In this document: one piece after another, positions 1 through 9,425 of the stretch
Numbering within the stretch: position 1 is the stretch's first letter
Layout of the letters: each line of letters starts with the position of its first letter
Source: Flavobacteriaceae bacterium PS02337
Lineage (GTDB): Bacteria; Bacteroidota; Bacteroidia; Flavobacteriales; Flavobacteriaceae
Reading direction: 5' to 3'
DNA: 64,000 bases
Assembly: GCA_029959285.1 (NCBI GenBank)
Contig: JASCOE010000002.1
Location: 310,001-374,000, forward strand
The notes under the pieces: generated by a model
Seen by the model: only the letters and a program-made list of their open reading frames with translations
Database searches by the model: none
What the model was told of the DNA's origin: nothing
Program-made: the position numbers and the translations under genes

Positions 1-1680
1 CTTTTCCTTTTCTTTCAATTCGATTGCCGCCAAAGCTTCTTTCTTTTTATTATTTTCTTCTATAATAATTTCTTGTTTTCTCTTATTTTCAGCAATTAAT
101 TTTTCTTCTTGTTTAATGGCCTCTAAAGATTTTAATTCTAAAGAGCCGTCGTTTACAGCATCTCTCGTTTTTCCTAAAGTCAATGTTTTAGAAGCGTTGG
201 TATAATTTTCTTTAAAAGCAGAAACTTTATACGAAGCTTCGCAAGGAACTGTAAAGCTGAATTTTCCGTCAGCTGAAGTTGTAATTGTATTCAAGGTTTT
301 ATTCTCTGAATCTTGCAATAAAACTGTTGCGTTTTCTAAAACCAATTTGGTGTCAATATCTGTAATTGTTCCTGCAATGTATTGTTTGCAATCTTCAACA
401 ATTAAGTCTTTTATTTCTTTAAATTGATAAATATCATCGCTTCCCTTTCCTCCTTCTCTATTCGATGCAAAAAAACCTTCTTTGGTATTTGAATCAATAT
501 TAAAAGCAAAATCATCTGAATTTGAATTTAAAGGCAAACCGATATTTACTGCTTCTCCATATTCAGAACCTTTAATTTCAGAAACAAAAACGTCTAAAGA
601 TCCGTAGCCTAAATGTCCGTCTGAAGAAAAATAGAGTTTATTATCCGCTGAAGCGAAAGGAAATTGTTCTCTTTTATCGGTGTTGACATTCGGCCCTAAA
701 TTCTTCGGATTATCAAATGCACCTTTATTTATATTAACAGAATAAATATCAAAAGATCCTAAAGAACCTGGCATATCTGAAGCAAAATACAATACTTTTT
801 CATCTGCGCTAAGAGCAGGATGTTCTACAGAATAGTTTGGACTATTGAACGGAAGTGACGTTATATTGGTCCACTTTCCGTTTACCAATTCTGCTTTAAA
901 GATTTGAAGATTTGAAATTTTCTTTTCGTCTTTCTTTTTCTTTCTGTTTTTAGAATTGTTTCGGGTAAAATAAATTGTTTTGCCGTCTTTTGTAAAAATT
1001 GCATTCGATTCGTGCATTCCAGTTTTTAATTCTTTAGCAAAATAATGTACTATAGAATCTGCTGAATTTATATTTTTTAATGGAATCGAAACTAAATTCA
1101 AATACGTTTCATTATCCCATTTGAACTTTTTATCCAACAATCCTGGTTTCAATTTTACTCCTGCAAAAACTAACTTATCGTTGTATTTTACAGCTCCAAA
1201 TTCAGAATTTGGTGTATTGATTGCAAGGTTTTTAATTTCGAAACGTTTTCCAATTGCAGAAACATTTTCTAAGGTCTTAAGGTCTTTTTCAAAATTAACA
1301 GCATCTTCTGTGTTTGCAGATTGCGCGTAATATTCTTTTAAAAATTTGTTCGCATCTTCGGCACTATTGGTTGCTTTTAACGTCTGCGCATATCTAAAAT
1401 AATATTCTCTATTTAAATCTTTGCTGTAATTCTGAACCAAAAGTCTGTAATAGCGTTGTGCTTTTACTAAATCATTAGTAAAATAGTAGGAATCGGCTAA
1501 GTTTTTAATTACTTCTTGCGAAGGTCTTTCATCTGCTAATTTTTGATATAAAACAATAGCTTCACTATAATATGTTCTATCAAAAAATTTCTTTGCTCTA
1601 ATCAATTCCTGATCTTGAGCGTTTATAAACTGTATTGAAAATACGAATATAATAACGAGTAGTTTTTTCATATTTTTCAT
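1..1680 (-). CDS. OmpA-family protein with TPR, PD40-like and carboxypeptidase-regulatory-like domains (C-terminus beyond window)
   Basis: The frame opens at ATG 1680 and runs off the left edge, so the C-terminus is missing. The predicted start is a signal peptide (MKNMKKLLVIIFVF... ending FINAQ). About 100 residues of TPR-like helices follow, then a stretch resembling PD40 beta-propeller repeats. A carboxypeptidase-regulatory-like fold comes next (motif DCKQYIAGTITD, about residue 430 on). The last visible part is a Lys/Glu-rich linker, the usual lead-in to an OmpA peptidoglycan-binding domain that would lie outside the window. The start is 1 bp from the stop of the PorP/SprF gene upstream, indicating co-transcription. 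PorP + OmpA + CHU_C protein is a recurring T9SS-associated module in Flavobacteriia. A role in anchoring a secreted surface protein is inference. Confidence 0.85.
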   Translation of the reverse strand, partial: MKNMKKLLVIIFVFSIQFINAQDQELIRAKKFFDRTYYSEAIVLYQKLADERPSQEVIKNLADSYYFTNDLVKAQRYYRLLVQNYSKDLNREYYFRYAQTLKATNSAEDANKFLKEYYAQSANTEDAVNFEKDLKTLENVSAIGKRFEIKNLAINTPNSEFGAVKYNDKLVFAGVKLKPGLLDKKFKWDNETYLNLVSIPLKNINSADSIVHYFAKELKTGMHESNAIFTKDGKTIYFTRNNSKNRKKKKDEKKISNLQIFKAELVNGKWTNITSLPFNSPNYSVEHPALSADEKVLYFASDMPGSLGSFDIYSVNINKGAFDNPKNLGPNVNTDKREQFPFASADNKLYFSSDGHLGYGSLDVFVSEIKGSEYGEAVNIGLPLNSNSDDFAFNIDSNTKEGFFASNREGGKGSDDIYQFKEIKDLIVEDCKQYIAGTITDIDTKLVLENATVLLQDSENKTLNTITTSADGKFSFTVPCEASYKVSAFKENYTNASKTLTLGKTRDAVNDGSLELKSLEAIKQEEKLIAENKRKQEIIIEENNKKKEALAAIELKEKEK

Positions 1681-1681
1681 C

Positions 1682-2611
1682 TTAGAAGAATCTTGGTGAT
1701 TTATCAAATCCTTTTCCTAACAGGTCTAAATCAAACAATAGCATAATTTCGTGTGTTCCTGAATTGAATTGTCCTAAATTAGTTAGCGTATAATCATAAG
1801 CATATCCTACTCGAAGTGTTGGTGTGATATTGATATTTGCTAAAATACTTACCGCGTCATCTAATCTGTATGCCGCTCCCAATTCAAACTTTTCATTATA
1901 CAAAACATTTGCTGTTAAGTCTAAAGTAAGCGGACCACCGGGAACTATTTTAGACATAAATGCAGGTTTCAATTTCACTTTATCGCTAACTTGGAAAACA
2001 TAACCGGCGGTTAAAAAAGTATGGATCTTCTCTGAACCATAAGAACTAATACCCGATTTTTCTTCAATATGTTTTGAACTTAATAAATTTGGAGCCGAAA
2101 TTCCGACGTATAAATTGTCTCTAAAATAATACGCTCCAACTCCGATATTTGGCCTTGTTACGTTTACATTTTCCGCGAAAGCGGCATCAGTCTGCGGATC
2201 GGTAAAACGGAATCCGTTAAAATTGGTTTGTATGGTCGAAAATCCCGCTTTAAGTCCAAGCGAAAGTTTGTTTTTTCCTCCTAAATTTAAGATATAAGCA
2301 AAGTCTGCGTAAAAATTATTTTCTTTTTTCGCACCATCTCCAATATCATCTGAAATTAAAGACAAACCCGTTTCAATTTTATCGTTAATTGCTGTATGTC
2401 CGAAAAAGGTAAACGTTTTTGGAGCTCCGACTGCTCCAACCCATTGTGTTCTATACATTCCGCCAAAATTCATTATGGCAGGAACTCCTGTCGCGTAAGC
2501 TGGATTGACTACACTCATATTATACATATAATGTGTGTATTCTGGATCTTGCTGCGCTGCGGCAGGAAGTATATAAAAGAGAAAGGTTATTAAGAGTATA
2601 ATTTTTTTCAT
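1682..2611 (-). CDS. PorP/SprF family type IX secretion system membrane protein
   Basis: This 309-residue protein has a signal peptide (MKKIILLITFLFYILPAAAQ) followed by the family hallmark QDPEYTHYMYNMSVVNPAYA and alternating beta strands of an outer-membrane barrel. The family includes SprF, which is needed for secretion of specific partners such as SprB through the T9SS. It lies 29 bp downstream of a large CHU_C-tailed protein, and this order (cargo, PorP/SprF, OmpA) suggests it is the dedicated outer-membrane partner of that cargo. The family assignment is strong. The cargo pairing is inferred from context. Confidence 0.93.
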   Translation of the reverse strand: MKKIILLITFLFYILPAAAQQDPEYTHYMYNMSVVNPAYATGVPAIMNFGGMYRTQWVGAVGAPKTFTFFGHTAINDKIETGLSLISDDIGDGAKKENNFYADFAYILNLGGKNKLSLGLKAGFSTIQTNFNGFRFTDPQTDAAFAENVNVTRPNIGVGAYYFRDNLYVGISAPNLLSSKHIEEKSGISSYGSEKIHTFLTAGYVFQVSDKVKLKPAFMSKIVPGGPLTLDLTANVLYNEKFELGAAYRLDDAVSILANINITPTLRVGYAYDYTLTNLGQFNSGTHEIMLLFDLDLLGKGFDKSPRFF

Positions 2612-2640
2612 TTGAAAAACAGGTTAAATGTTGAAAAGTG

Positions 2641-5274
2641 TTATCGGTTTAAATAAAGACGTCCTTGTTTTGGAGGTCGATTGTCTTTATTAAAATAAAT
2701 AACATAAAAATAAACGCCACTTGGTGCAACTCCATCTCCAAAACCTGGTGAAGCAGATGTTTTTCCATCCCAATCTGGTTTATCTTTATTTCCTTTAAAC
2801 ATTACATTTCCATATCTATTAAAAATTTCAATTGAATAATCAGGATATAAAAAATCAACATCCGGAATTTTAAAAGTATCATTTACATTATCTCCGTTTG
2901 GCGAAAATCCGTCTGGAATAAAGAAGTCGTATTGAGAAGTATCACAATCTTCTAATGAAACGACAACTTCAATATGATTTTCTGAAAAACAATTTGTAGT
3001 TAAATCTAAATTATATCCGTAATAGGTAACATGATGCACCAATAAAGTATTTGAAGGCAATAAATTACCATTTACAGCATCGTACCATGCAACAGTTGAT
3101 GCCACATTGGTATTGTTTGATAAATCTGCAATAGTAGGATTTTTTAATCCGCAGAAATTTTGCCCGTCTGAATTTAAAACTGGAGCTGGCGAATCGTTTA
3201 TTGTAACAACAACTAATGATGCTTCTGATACACAGCCAACAGGAGAAGTTTCCTTCACATAATAATTACCCGATTGTAATAGTAAAGTACTTGCTAATGG
3301 CGTTGTTGATGTTGGAGAATTATACCATTTATATTGTGCTCCATTTGGTTCTAAATTAGCGATTGTTGCTTCATCTACTTTACAAAACGGCTGATCGATT
3401 ACAATTGGCGCAACTGGAAGCGGGTATAATACAAAATCATCTGCTACATTAGTCAAGTTAACATCGCAACCTGTTATTGTGTTCGTTACATTTAATAATG
3501 TAATCTTGGTACTGCCAAAATTGGGAAGCAATGCAGATGGAATTATAAAATTTATTCCGCCATTAGTTACTGCTTGAGTAATGCTTTGAGTAGTAGAAAT
3601 ATTACTATCAGAAAGCGAATATGAAATTTTTACATTTGTTAAATTCCCTAATCCAGAAATCGCAACAGAAACTGGTTCATTCAAACAATAATTATTTACC
3701 GCAACATTTACAGTCGTAGCATTTGGCAGCGGATTTATAATTAAATTTCCTGAAACATTAGCCGTATTAGAACATTGAGGAGCAGGATTTGTGATATTCA
3801 CTATATTTAAAATAGTAATCACATTTAATCCGCTATTTGCATTTATATTTCCAGGAACCTGAAAAGAAGAACTTCCTCCTATAGATTTTATAGTAGCCGT
3901 TTGTGCTGCAGCCACATTATTACCATTTACATTATAGGTAATTCGATAATCTCCATCTAGCAATTGCGGTGCATTAATTAGAATTGATCCTGCTTGATTC
4001 TGACAAGTTGGACTTGATGTTAGTGTTGCTCCATTTAATTTTGGTAAAGGATAAACCGTTAAATCTGTTGAAAAAGGGCTAAATATATTTGTACAAGCGC
4101 CCTTACTGGTCGTAGATTGAATACCAGTAATAGTAATTTTAGATTTACCTACTCTAATAAAATAACCTGAATTGATTGAGAAAGTAAGCTTTCCATTTAT
4201 AAAACTTCCGAAAATTGATTCTGTTCCCGAAATAGGTCCATCAATATTAAAAGTAATTTGATATTGTCCGTTGGGGATATTATTAGTTCCTTGAGTAATC
4301 GTTGCAGAGTATGTTGCTGTAGAAATTTCAGATTCGCAAATATCTTTACTCACTACAATTTTAGCCCCTGTAAAATCTACTGTTTTTTCTAGCGTAATTC
4401 TTAAATCAACATACCTATCACTACAAATATTATTATCAGGAACAGCCAAAACCGAATATCTATAAGTAAATTCTCCTGGCCCATAAGTATCAAAAATCTG
4501 TTGAAGATTAATATTACGCTGTGTACTTGAAGTGATGCCAAGCCCTGTCCATGTTCCGCCGCCATCTTCGTCGTCAAGCCGATCATTTAAATCTAAATTG
4601 GTATAACCAGCCAAGTCTGTTGTTCCGCATAAGACTAAATCATTTGCTTTTCCTTCTTTAGGAGCTCTTAAAACTGTTACGATTACAGTCGAAACCTTTT
4701 CTGCAGGAGAACAAGCTAACACAGGCGGAACAGTATAAGTATATTGAAGTGTCGTTTTTTTGTCAATGCCACCAATTTCTATTGTAGATTTAACAACTTG
4801 TCCTGCTGCGTTTGTCCAAATTCCATTGGTATGAGGTCCCATAACATTGCTATCAAAAGCCGTAAAAAGATTAAATGTGCCGTCATCATTACAAGCAGTA
4901 GCTTGTGAACCAATTCCAGAGAACGCACCAATAGTTAGCGTAATTACTGCTTTATTATTTGTACAGCCTGAAGTTGCAGGAGCTGTATATGTGTAAAGAT
5001 AAACGCCTCCTTTTGTAATTAACTGAGGTTTTAAAATTCCTGTGTTAGGGTCTAGACCTTTCAAGTTATTATTGTCAGACCATGTTCCTCCTGGAATTGG
5101 AGAACCGCCTAATAATGAAAACAAATCCAATGTTTCATTTGCAGGGTTCTCAATATCACAAATAATTTTTTGCGCATCTGTTCCTGCACATTGTGCATTA
5201 ATTTTGTTTGGAAGAATAGTAAAAACAACAAAAAATATTAAAAATTGTAAGAAATTAATGTAGTTTTTGCCCAT
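2641..5274 (-). CDS. T9SS type B sorting domain-containing secreted protein (CHU_C / gliding motility-associated C-terminal domain)
   Basis: The 877-residue protein starts with a hydrophobic signal peptide (FLQFLIFFVVFTILPNKINAQ). The middle is Thr/Asn/Ser-rich and built of Ig-like or adhesin-like beta repeats with scattered cysteines. The last ~90 residues form a T9SS type B sorting domain: FFIPDGFSPNGDNVNDTF, then YSIEIFNRYGNVMFKG, DWDGK, APSGVYFYVI and a terminal KQGRLYLNR. Such proteins cross the outer membrane through the type IX system and are usually surface-exposed or released. The PorP/SprF gene follows directly. The ligand or substrate of the repeat region cannot be told from sequence. 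Confidence 0.92.
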   Translation of the reverse strand: MGKNYINFLQFLIFFVVFTILPNKINAQCAGTDAQKIICDIENPANETLDLFSLLGGSPIPGGTWSDNNNLKGLDPNTGILKPQLITKGGVYLYTYTAPATSGCTNNKAVITLTIGAFSGIGSQATACNDDGTFNLFTAFDSNVMGPHTNGIWTNAAGQVVKSTIEIGGIDKKTTLQYTYTVPPVLACSPAEKVSTVIVTVLRAPKEGKANDLVLCGTTDLAGYTNLDLNDRLDDEDGGGTWTGLGITSSTQRNINLQQIFDTYGPGEFTYRYSVLAVPDNNICSDRYVDLRITLEKTVDFTGAKIVVSKDICESEISTATYSATITQGTNNIPNGQYQITFNIDGPISGTESIFGSFINGKLTFSINSGYFIRVGKSKITITGIQSTTSKGACTNIFSPFSTDLTVYPLPKLNGATLTSSPTCQNQAGSILINAPQLLDGDYRITYNVNGNNVAAAQTATIKSIGGSSSFQVPGNINANSGLNVITILNIVNITNPAPQCSNTANVSGNLIINPLPNATTVNVAVNNYCLNEPVSVAISGLGNLTNVKISYSLSDSNISTTQSITQAVTNGGINFIIPSALLPNFGSTKITLLNVTNTITGCDVNLTNVADDFVLYPLPVAPIVIDQPFCKVDEATIANLEPNGAQYKWYNSPTSTTPLASTLLLQSGNYYVKETSPVGCVSEASLVVVTINDSPAPVLNSDGQNFCGLKNPTIADLSNNTNVASTVAWYDAVNGNLLPSNTLLVHHVTYYGYNLDLTTNCFSENHIEVVVSLEDCDTSQYDFFIPDGFSPNGDNVNDTFKIPDVDFLYPDYSIEIFNRYGNVMFKGNKDKPDWDGKTSASPGFGDGVAPSGVYFYVIYFNKDNRPPKQGRLYLNR

Positions 5275-5342
5275 AGATTAAATTTTTGTTAAACATAATA
5301 AAATATCTAAGGATATAAATAATTTTAACAAACATTTTTTCA

Positions 5343-5350
5343 CAAAAATA
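5343..5350 (-). promoter_or_regulatory. Bacteroidota -7 promoter element
   Basis: On the minus strand this reads TATTTTTG, matching TAnnTTTG. It lies about 70 bp upstream of the CHU_C cargo gene and would drive the cargo-PorP-OmpA operon. No convincing -33 TTG is visible. Confidence 0.4.
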
Positions 5351-5404
5351 AAATTTTAGAGTAAAAGAACTATTTTAATTGCAGTTCATCTTATTTAATA
5401 TTTT

Positions 5405-6724
5405 TTAAAGCTCGTCTTCAAGTTTAAATCTAAATTTTAAAACCACACTATTTCTTTCAACTTCCAAACCAATCCAAACATCTTCTTCTGATTTTAAAAG
5501 ATTATTAATCTGTTCTAAACTGTATTTATATGGTTGAATTTTATTAATACTAACAATAATATCACCTTTTCGGAGGCCACATTTTTCTGCCGCCGATTTC
5601 TTTCGAACATTAACAATCTCATAAACAGGTTTAAGCGCAAATTTGTACTTAAAATTATTGTTGCTTTTTTCCTGCAATTCATCAAGTGTGTTGGCAACTC
5701 TAACAGTTTCTAAATGCACCGTTTCTTGAACCCATTGCAATCCGTTATGCTGAATCGTAATTCCACTTTTGTTATACGTAAACGGTTCTTTAAACTTGCT
5801 ATTTTTCTTTAAGTAGATTTTTTTGTTTTGATAATCTAAAACAACTGTAAATCTTTTGAGAATTTCTCCGCCAACTGATCCGATACGATCTGGAACCATT
5901 TTCACATTTCGAATGGAAACCGAATCTGGAAAAGAAACAATTGGTTTTTTAAAATCAAATTCATCTATAGAAAATTTATCAATTTTTGCGCGATGACCTT
6001 CAATATCGCCACTAAAACCTTTTCCTAAAAAATCTGGAAAATTCTTATCTGGAAGCTTAATTTTATTGTTTTCAAAAACCCAGAAAGCATCACTATTTCC
6101 AATATCGATCAAAAGTTTTGCTTGAATATCGACATTATTAACCGTAGCAGTAGTTAAAATATACGGTTTAGATCTTTCGATTGTAATGGGAACCGCTTTG
6201 AATTTCTTGTTTAATTTTTCTTGAAATTTGTTGCTTTTTGCGTGAACTATAATCCTCTTTTTCTGATAATTAATTTCGACTATATTATTTCTAAAGAATT
6301 TATGTCCGATAATTCCATTAACAGGAATTCCGATATGAGAAGATAAATTAAAGTTTTGGTCTAAAATAATGTAAACCATGTGGTCATTTGATTTTAAACC
6401 ATGTGTTTCTAGAATATTTTTAGTTGATTTTAGGCCTTCAATTTCTTCCTCGCTTCCTAATCCTCTAAGCTTAATTTTTTCAACATTATTAAAACTCACT
6501 TCTTGTTTTTCTTCCATACTGAACAAGATTGTTTCCTCAACACCAGAGTCTAGCAGAAAATTAAGTTCAATTCCGTTTACTTTTATCGGAATAAAAATGA
6601 GGTTATTTATCAATTTAAAAGGGATTGTGGCCTTTGTCGCATTGTTCTCCATTAAAAAATCGCCTTGTCCAAAAAGCAAAAAAGGTAAGAATAACCCAAA
6701 AAACAATACTATATATTTTTTCAT
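5405..6724 (-). CDS. Secreted retropepsin-like aspartyl protease with C-terminal PDZ domain
   Basis: The start is taken at ATG 6724 (MKKYIVLFFGLFLPFLLFGQ, a signal peptide), because a frame two codons longer would need TTG. There are two half-barrel aspartyl protease units. The first has LNFLLDSGVEET near residue 58. The second has LLIDIGNSDAFWVF near residue 205, so its D-T/S-G is changed to D-I-G. The last ~100 residues form a PDZ domain (AAEKCGLRKGDIIVSINK). Bacteroidota have many such periplasmic retropepsin-PDZ proteins, mostly uncharacterised. It stands alone between the T9SS module and a divergent aminotransferase. Substrate unknown. Confidence 0.88.
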   Translation of the reverse strand: MKKYIVLFFGLFLPFLLFGQGDFLMENNATKATIPFKLINNLIFIPIKVNGIELNFLLDSGVEETILFSMEEKQEVSFNNVEKIKLRGLGSEEEIEGLKSTKNILETHGLKSNDHMVYIILDQNFNLSSHIGIPVNGIIGHKFFRNNIVEINYQKKRIIVHAKSNKFQEKLNKKFKAVPITIERSKPYILTTATVNNVDIQAKLLIDIGNSDAFWVFENNKIKLPDKNFPDFLGKGFSGDIEGHRAKIDKFSIDEFDFKKPIVSFPDSVSIRNVKMVPDRIGSVGGEILKRFTVVLDYQNKKIYLKKNSKFKEPFTYNKSGITIQHNGLQWVQETVHLETVRVANTLDELQEKSNNNFKYKFALKPVYEIVNVRKKSAAEKCGLRKGDIIVSINKIQPYKYSLEQINNLLKSEEDVWIGLEVERNSVVLKFRFKLEDEL

Positions 6725-6847
6725 TGACAATATTTTATTATAAAATTAGTAAATATATTTATTATTGTTACATTTTTGCAAGTAACCATATTGTTTACGT
6801 TAAATTCGAAAAAAAAATGCAAATTTGCACCTCAATAATTTATACTC

Positions 6848-8044
6848 ATGCCAACAATTTCACTCAAAGGCAAAAACATGCCTGAATCACCGATACGCAA
6901 GCTGGCACCTTTCGCAGATTTAGCAAAGCAAAAGGGACACAAAGTGTATCACTTAAACATTGGTCAACCGGATATCAAGACACCCGAAGTGGCCATCGAG
7001 GCGGTAAAAAATATTGATTTGACACTTATAGAATACAGTCCGTCTGCCGGATATGAAAGCTATAGAAAAAAATTAGCACAATTTTACCAGCGCCAAAATG
7101 TAAACGTTAACACAGAAGACATCATTGTAACAACTGGTGGTTCTGAAGCCTTACTTTTTGCACTGGCCACAATTACAGATCCTGGAGATGAAATTATTAT
7201 TCCAGAACCTTTTTATGCTAATTATCATGCATTTGCATCATCAACGAGCGCAACTGTAGTGCCTTTGGTTTCTACAATTGAAACTGCTTTTGCTTTACCT
7301 AGTATTGAAGAAGTTGAGAAACTGATTACTCCAAAAACAAAAGCCATTCTGATTTGCAATCCTGGAAATCCGACTGGATATTTATATTCTGAAACAGAAA
7401 TTAAGCAATTAGCAAGTTTGATTAAAAAACATGATTTGTATTTAATTGCTGATGAAGTGTATCGTGAATTTTTATATGACGGAAATGATGTTCATTTTTC
7501 TGTAATGAATCTTGAAGATGTACAGCAAAACGTTATTATGGTCGATTCTGTATCAAAACGTTACAGCATGTGCGGTGCTAGAATCGGTTGTTTAGTGACT
7601 AAAAATAAAGAGGTTTTAGCAACAGTAATGAAATTTGCTCAAGCACGTTTAAGTCCGCCAACAATCGAACAAATTGCTTGCGAAGCTGCAATTGACACGC
7701 CTCAAAGTTATTTTGATGAAGTAATTTCAGAATACAAAGAACGCCGCGATACCTTAATTGCCGAATTAAACAAAATTGACGGAGTTATTGTAACAAAACC
7801 AAAAGGAGCTTTTTATTGTATTGCAGAATTGCCAATTGAAAATTCAGACGATTTTGCGCAATGGCTTTTAGAAAGTTACGATTTAAATGGTGAAACGGTA
7901 ATGATTGCTCCTGCAAAAGGTTTTTATTCAACTCCAGGAATGGGACTAAATCAAGTTCGAATTGCTTATGTATTGAATAAAAAAGATTTGATTACAGCCG
8001 TAAACATTTTAAAAGAAGCTTTATTGGTTTATAACAACAGATAA
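6848..8044 (+). CDS. PLP-dependent class I/II aminotransferase (aspartate aminotransferase-like)
   Basis: The 398-residue protein has the fold type I aminotransferase motifs: NIGQPD (37-42), NPGNPTG (171-177), ADEVY with the PLP-ring Asp (201-205), and the Schiff-base lysine K237 in DSVSKRYSMCGARIGC. Family members transfer amino groups between aspartate or other amino acids and 2-oxoacids. The exact substrate is not readable. An in-frame ATG at 6878 (MPESPIRKL) is an alternative start, but the longer N-terminus is usual. A clear intrinsic terminator follows. Confidence 0.92.
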   Translation: MPTISLKGKNMPESPIRKLAPFADLAKQKGHKVYHLNIGQPDIKTPEVAIEAVKNIDLTLIEYSPSAGYESYRKKLAQFYQRQNVNVNTEDIIVTTGGSEALLFALATITDPGDEIIIPEPFYANYHAFASSTSATVVPLVSTIETAFALPSIEEVEKLITPKTKAILICNPGNPTGYLYSETEIKQLASLIKKHDLYLIADEVYREFLYDGNDVHFSVMNLEDVQQNVIMVDSVSKRYSMCGARIGCLVTKNKEVLATVMKFAQARLSPPTIEQIACEAAIDTPQSYFDEVISEYKERRDTLIAELNKIDGVIVTKPKGAFYCIAELPIENSDDFAQWLLESYDLNGETVMIAPAKGFYSTPGMGLNQVRIAYVLNKKDLITAVNILKEALLVYNNR

Positions 8045-8066
8045 TCAATTGATTAAATCAAATATT

Positions 8067-8102
8067 AAAAAGGCAATAACACTTTGGTTATTGCCTTTTT
8101 TG
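8067..8102 (+). terminator. Intrinsic terminator after aminotransferase
   Basis: AAAAAGGCAATAAC and GTTATTGCCTTTTTT pair into a strong hairpin with a 3' T-run, 25 bp after the aminotransferase stop. Confidence 0.9.
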
Positions 8103-8246
8103 TTTTCAAATAAGAATATTTAATCTCGAAATTAAATTATCTTCAAAAAGGAGCAATTAAATCCTAAAAAGCATAGAAAAGGTTTCCTATTTATTAATTA
8201 TCTTTACCGCCTTAAAAAGGAATACATATACTAATAGTAGTTTTTA

Positions 8247-8918
8247 ATGATAAACAACGAAGAATTTTTAGACGAAATAGGAGACAATCACTTCAGCAGT
8301 AATGCACAAAATCCTTTAAGAGCGGATGCTTTTGATATAACTGATGAAGAAAAAATAGAAAAAATTAAAAAAGATGTTGAAAGCATTCTGCAAACTCTAG
8401 GAATGGATTTGACAGATGACAGCATAAAAGGAACTCCAAACCGAGTTGCAAAAATGTTTGTAAAAGAAATTTTTGGTGGTCTTAACCCAGCAAAACAACC
8501 AAAAGCTTCTACTTTTGACAATAATTACAAATATGGCGAAATGCTTGTAGAGAAAAACATTACGGTTTATTCTACTTGCGAGCACCACTTATTGCCAATT
8601 ATCGGACGTGCGCACGTGGCTTATATCTCAAGCGGACGAGTTATCGGTTTATCAAAAATGAACCGTATCGTTGAGTATTATGCAAAAAGACCTCAAGTTC
8701 AAGAGCGTTTAACAATGCAGATTGTTCAGGAACTTCAAAAAGCTTTAGGAACAGAAGATGTTGCGTGTGTTATTGACGCAAAACACCTATGCGTAAATTC
8801 TCGCGGAATTAAAGATATCGAAAGCAGTACAGTAACTTCTGAATTCGGCGGAAAATTCAAAGATCCTCAAACGAAAAGAGAATTTCTTGATTACATAAAA
8901 CTAGACACTCAGTTCTAA
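8247..8918 (+). CDS. folE: GTP cyclohydrolase I
   Basis: The enzyme converts GTP to 7,8-dihydroneopterin triphosphate, the first step of folate/pterin synthesis. The 223-residue sequence keeps the zinc ligands C111, H114 (STCEHHLLP) and C182 (KHLCVNSRGIKD), the segment GRVIGLSKMNRIVEYYAKRPQ in pieces, and QERLT. Length and motifs fit the type IA, zinc-dependent enzyme. The 202 bp upstream holds only the terminator of the preceding gene and AT-rich sequence with no clear promoter. Confidence 0.97.
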   Translation: MINNEEFLDEIGDNHFSSNAQNPLRADAFDITDEEKIEKIKKDVESILQTLGMDLTDDSIKGTPNRVAKMFVKEIFGGLNPAKQPKASTFDNNYKYGEMLVEKNITVYSTCEHHLLPIIGRAHVAYISSGRVIGLSKMNRIVEYYAKRPQVQERLTMQIVQELQKALGTEDVACVIDAKHLCVNSRGIKDIESSTVTSEFGGKFKDPQTKREFLDYIKLDTQF

Positions 8919-8926
8919 ATATTTGG

Positions 8927-9003
8927 GTTAATCGTTTATTTGTTTAATCGTTTAATCGAAAAACAGTTGAACAAATAAACGGTCAAACGATTAAACAATC
9001 AAA
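8927..9003. repeat. Inverted repeat cluster of CGATTAAAC/GTTTAATCG units
   Basis: GTTTAATCGTTTAATCG on the left is matched by CAAACGATTAAAC on the right, and CGTTTATTTGTT pairs with AACAAATAAACG. The block fills the gap between folE and the four-helix-bundle gene. Related units recur directly after that gene. Confidence 0.75.
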
Positions 9004-9005
9004 GA

Positions 9006-9371
9006 ATGTACATTTTTTCTTTTGAGAAACTTGAAGTGTGGCAAAATGCAAGAATGTTAATTTTGGACATTTATAAATTAACTAGTAAATTTCCATCAAA
9101 TGAATTATTCGGGATAACTTCTCAAATAAAAAGAAGCTCATCATCAATTGCGACAAATATCGCAGAAGGAACTTCGAGAAATACGAATAAAGACAAAGCT
9201 CATTTTCTAACGATATCTTATTCATCTGCAATGGAAACGTTGAATCATTTAATAATTTCGAAAGATCTAAATTATGTTTCAGAAACAGAATATGTGGCAT
9301 CTAGAGAAAAAATTGAAAAAATCTGCAATCAAATAAATAATCTAAAAAAATATTATCTTTCACAACAATAA
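9006..9371 (+). CDS. Four helix bundle protein (23S rRNA-intervening-sequence protein family)
   Basis: The 121-residue sequence matches the S23/IVP four-helix-bundle family: FEKLEVWQNARMLILDIYKLT, FPSNELFGITSQIKRSSSSIATNIAEGTSR and a C-terminal ...EKICNQINNLKKYY. The family is named after ORFs inside 23S rRNA intervening sequences, but no rRNA is present here. In Bacteroidota such genes are common as single intergenic ORFs of unknown function. It splits two housekeeping genes (folE, cysS) and has repeat clusters on both sides, so it may have been inserted as a unit. Confidence 0.9.
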   Translation: MYIFSFEKLEVWQNARMLILDIYKLTSKFPSNELFGITSQIKRSSSSIATNIAEGTSRNTNKDKAHFLTISYSSAMETLNHLIISKDLNYVSETEYVASREKIEKICNQINNLKKYYLSQQ

Positions 9372-9381
9372 ATCCGTCCAG

Positions 9382-9418
9382 CACGATTAAACAAATTAAC
9401 GATTAAACGGTTAAACAT
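9382..9418. repeat. CGATTAAAC repeat cluster downstream of four-helix-bundle gene
   Basis: CACGATTAAAC, AACGATTAAAC and a degenerate GGTTAAACA stand in direct orientation. They match the units on the other side of the small gene, so the gene is bracketed by one repeat family. Confidence 0.7.
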
Positions 9419-9425
9419 AAATTTT

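Noticed and set aside
6378-6743. 121-residue ORF on the plus strand
   Set aside because: It is antisense to the retropepsin-PDZ gene and has no family features.
9006-9371. Embedded 23S rRNA intervening sequence because of the four-helix-bundle protein
   Set aside because: Both flanks are protein-coding genes (folE, cysS). No rRNA-like sequence is present.
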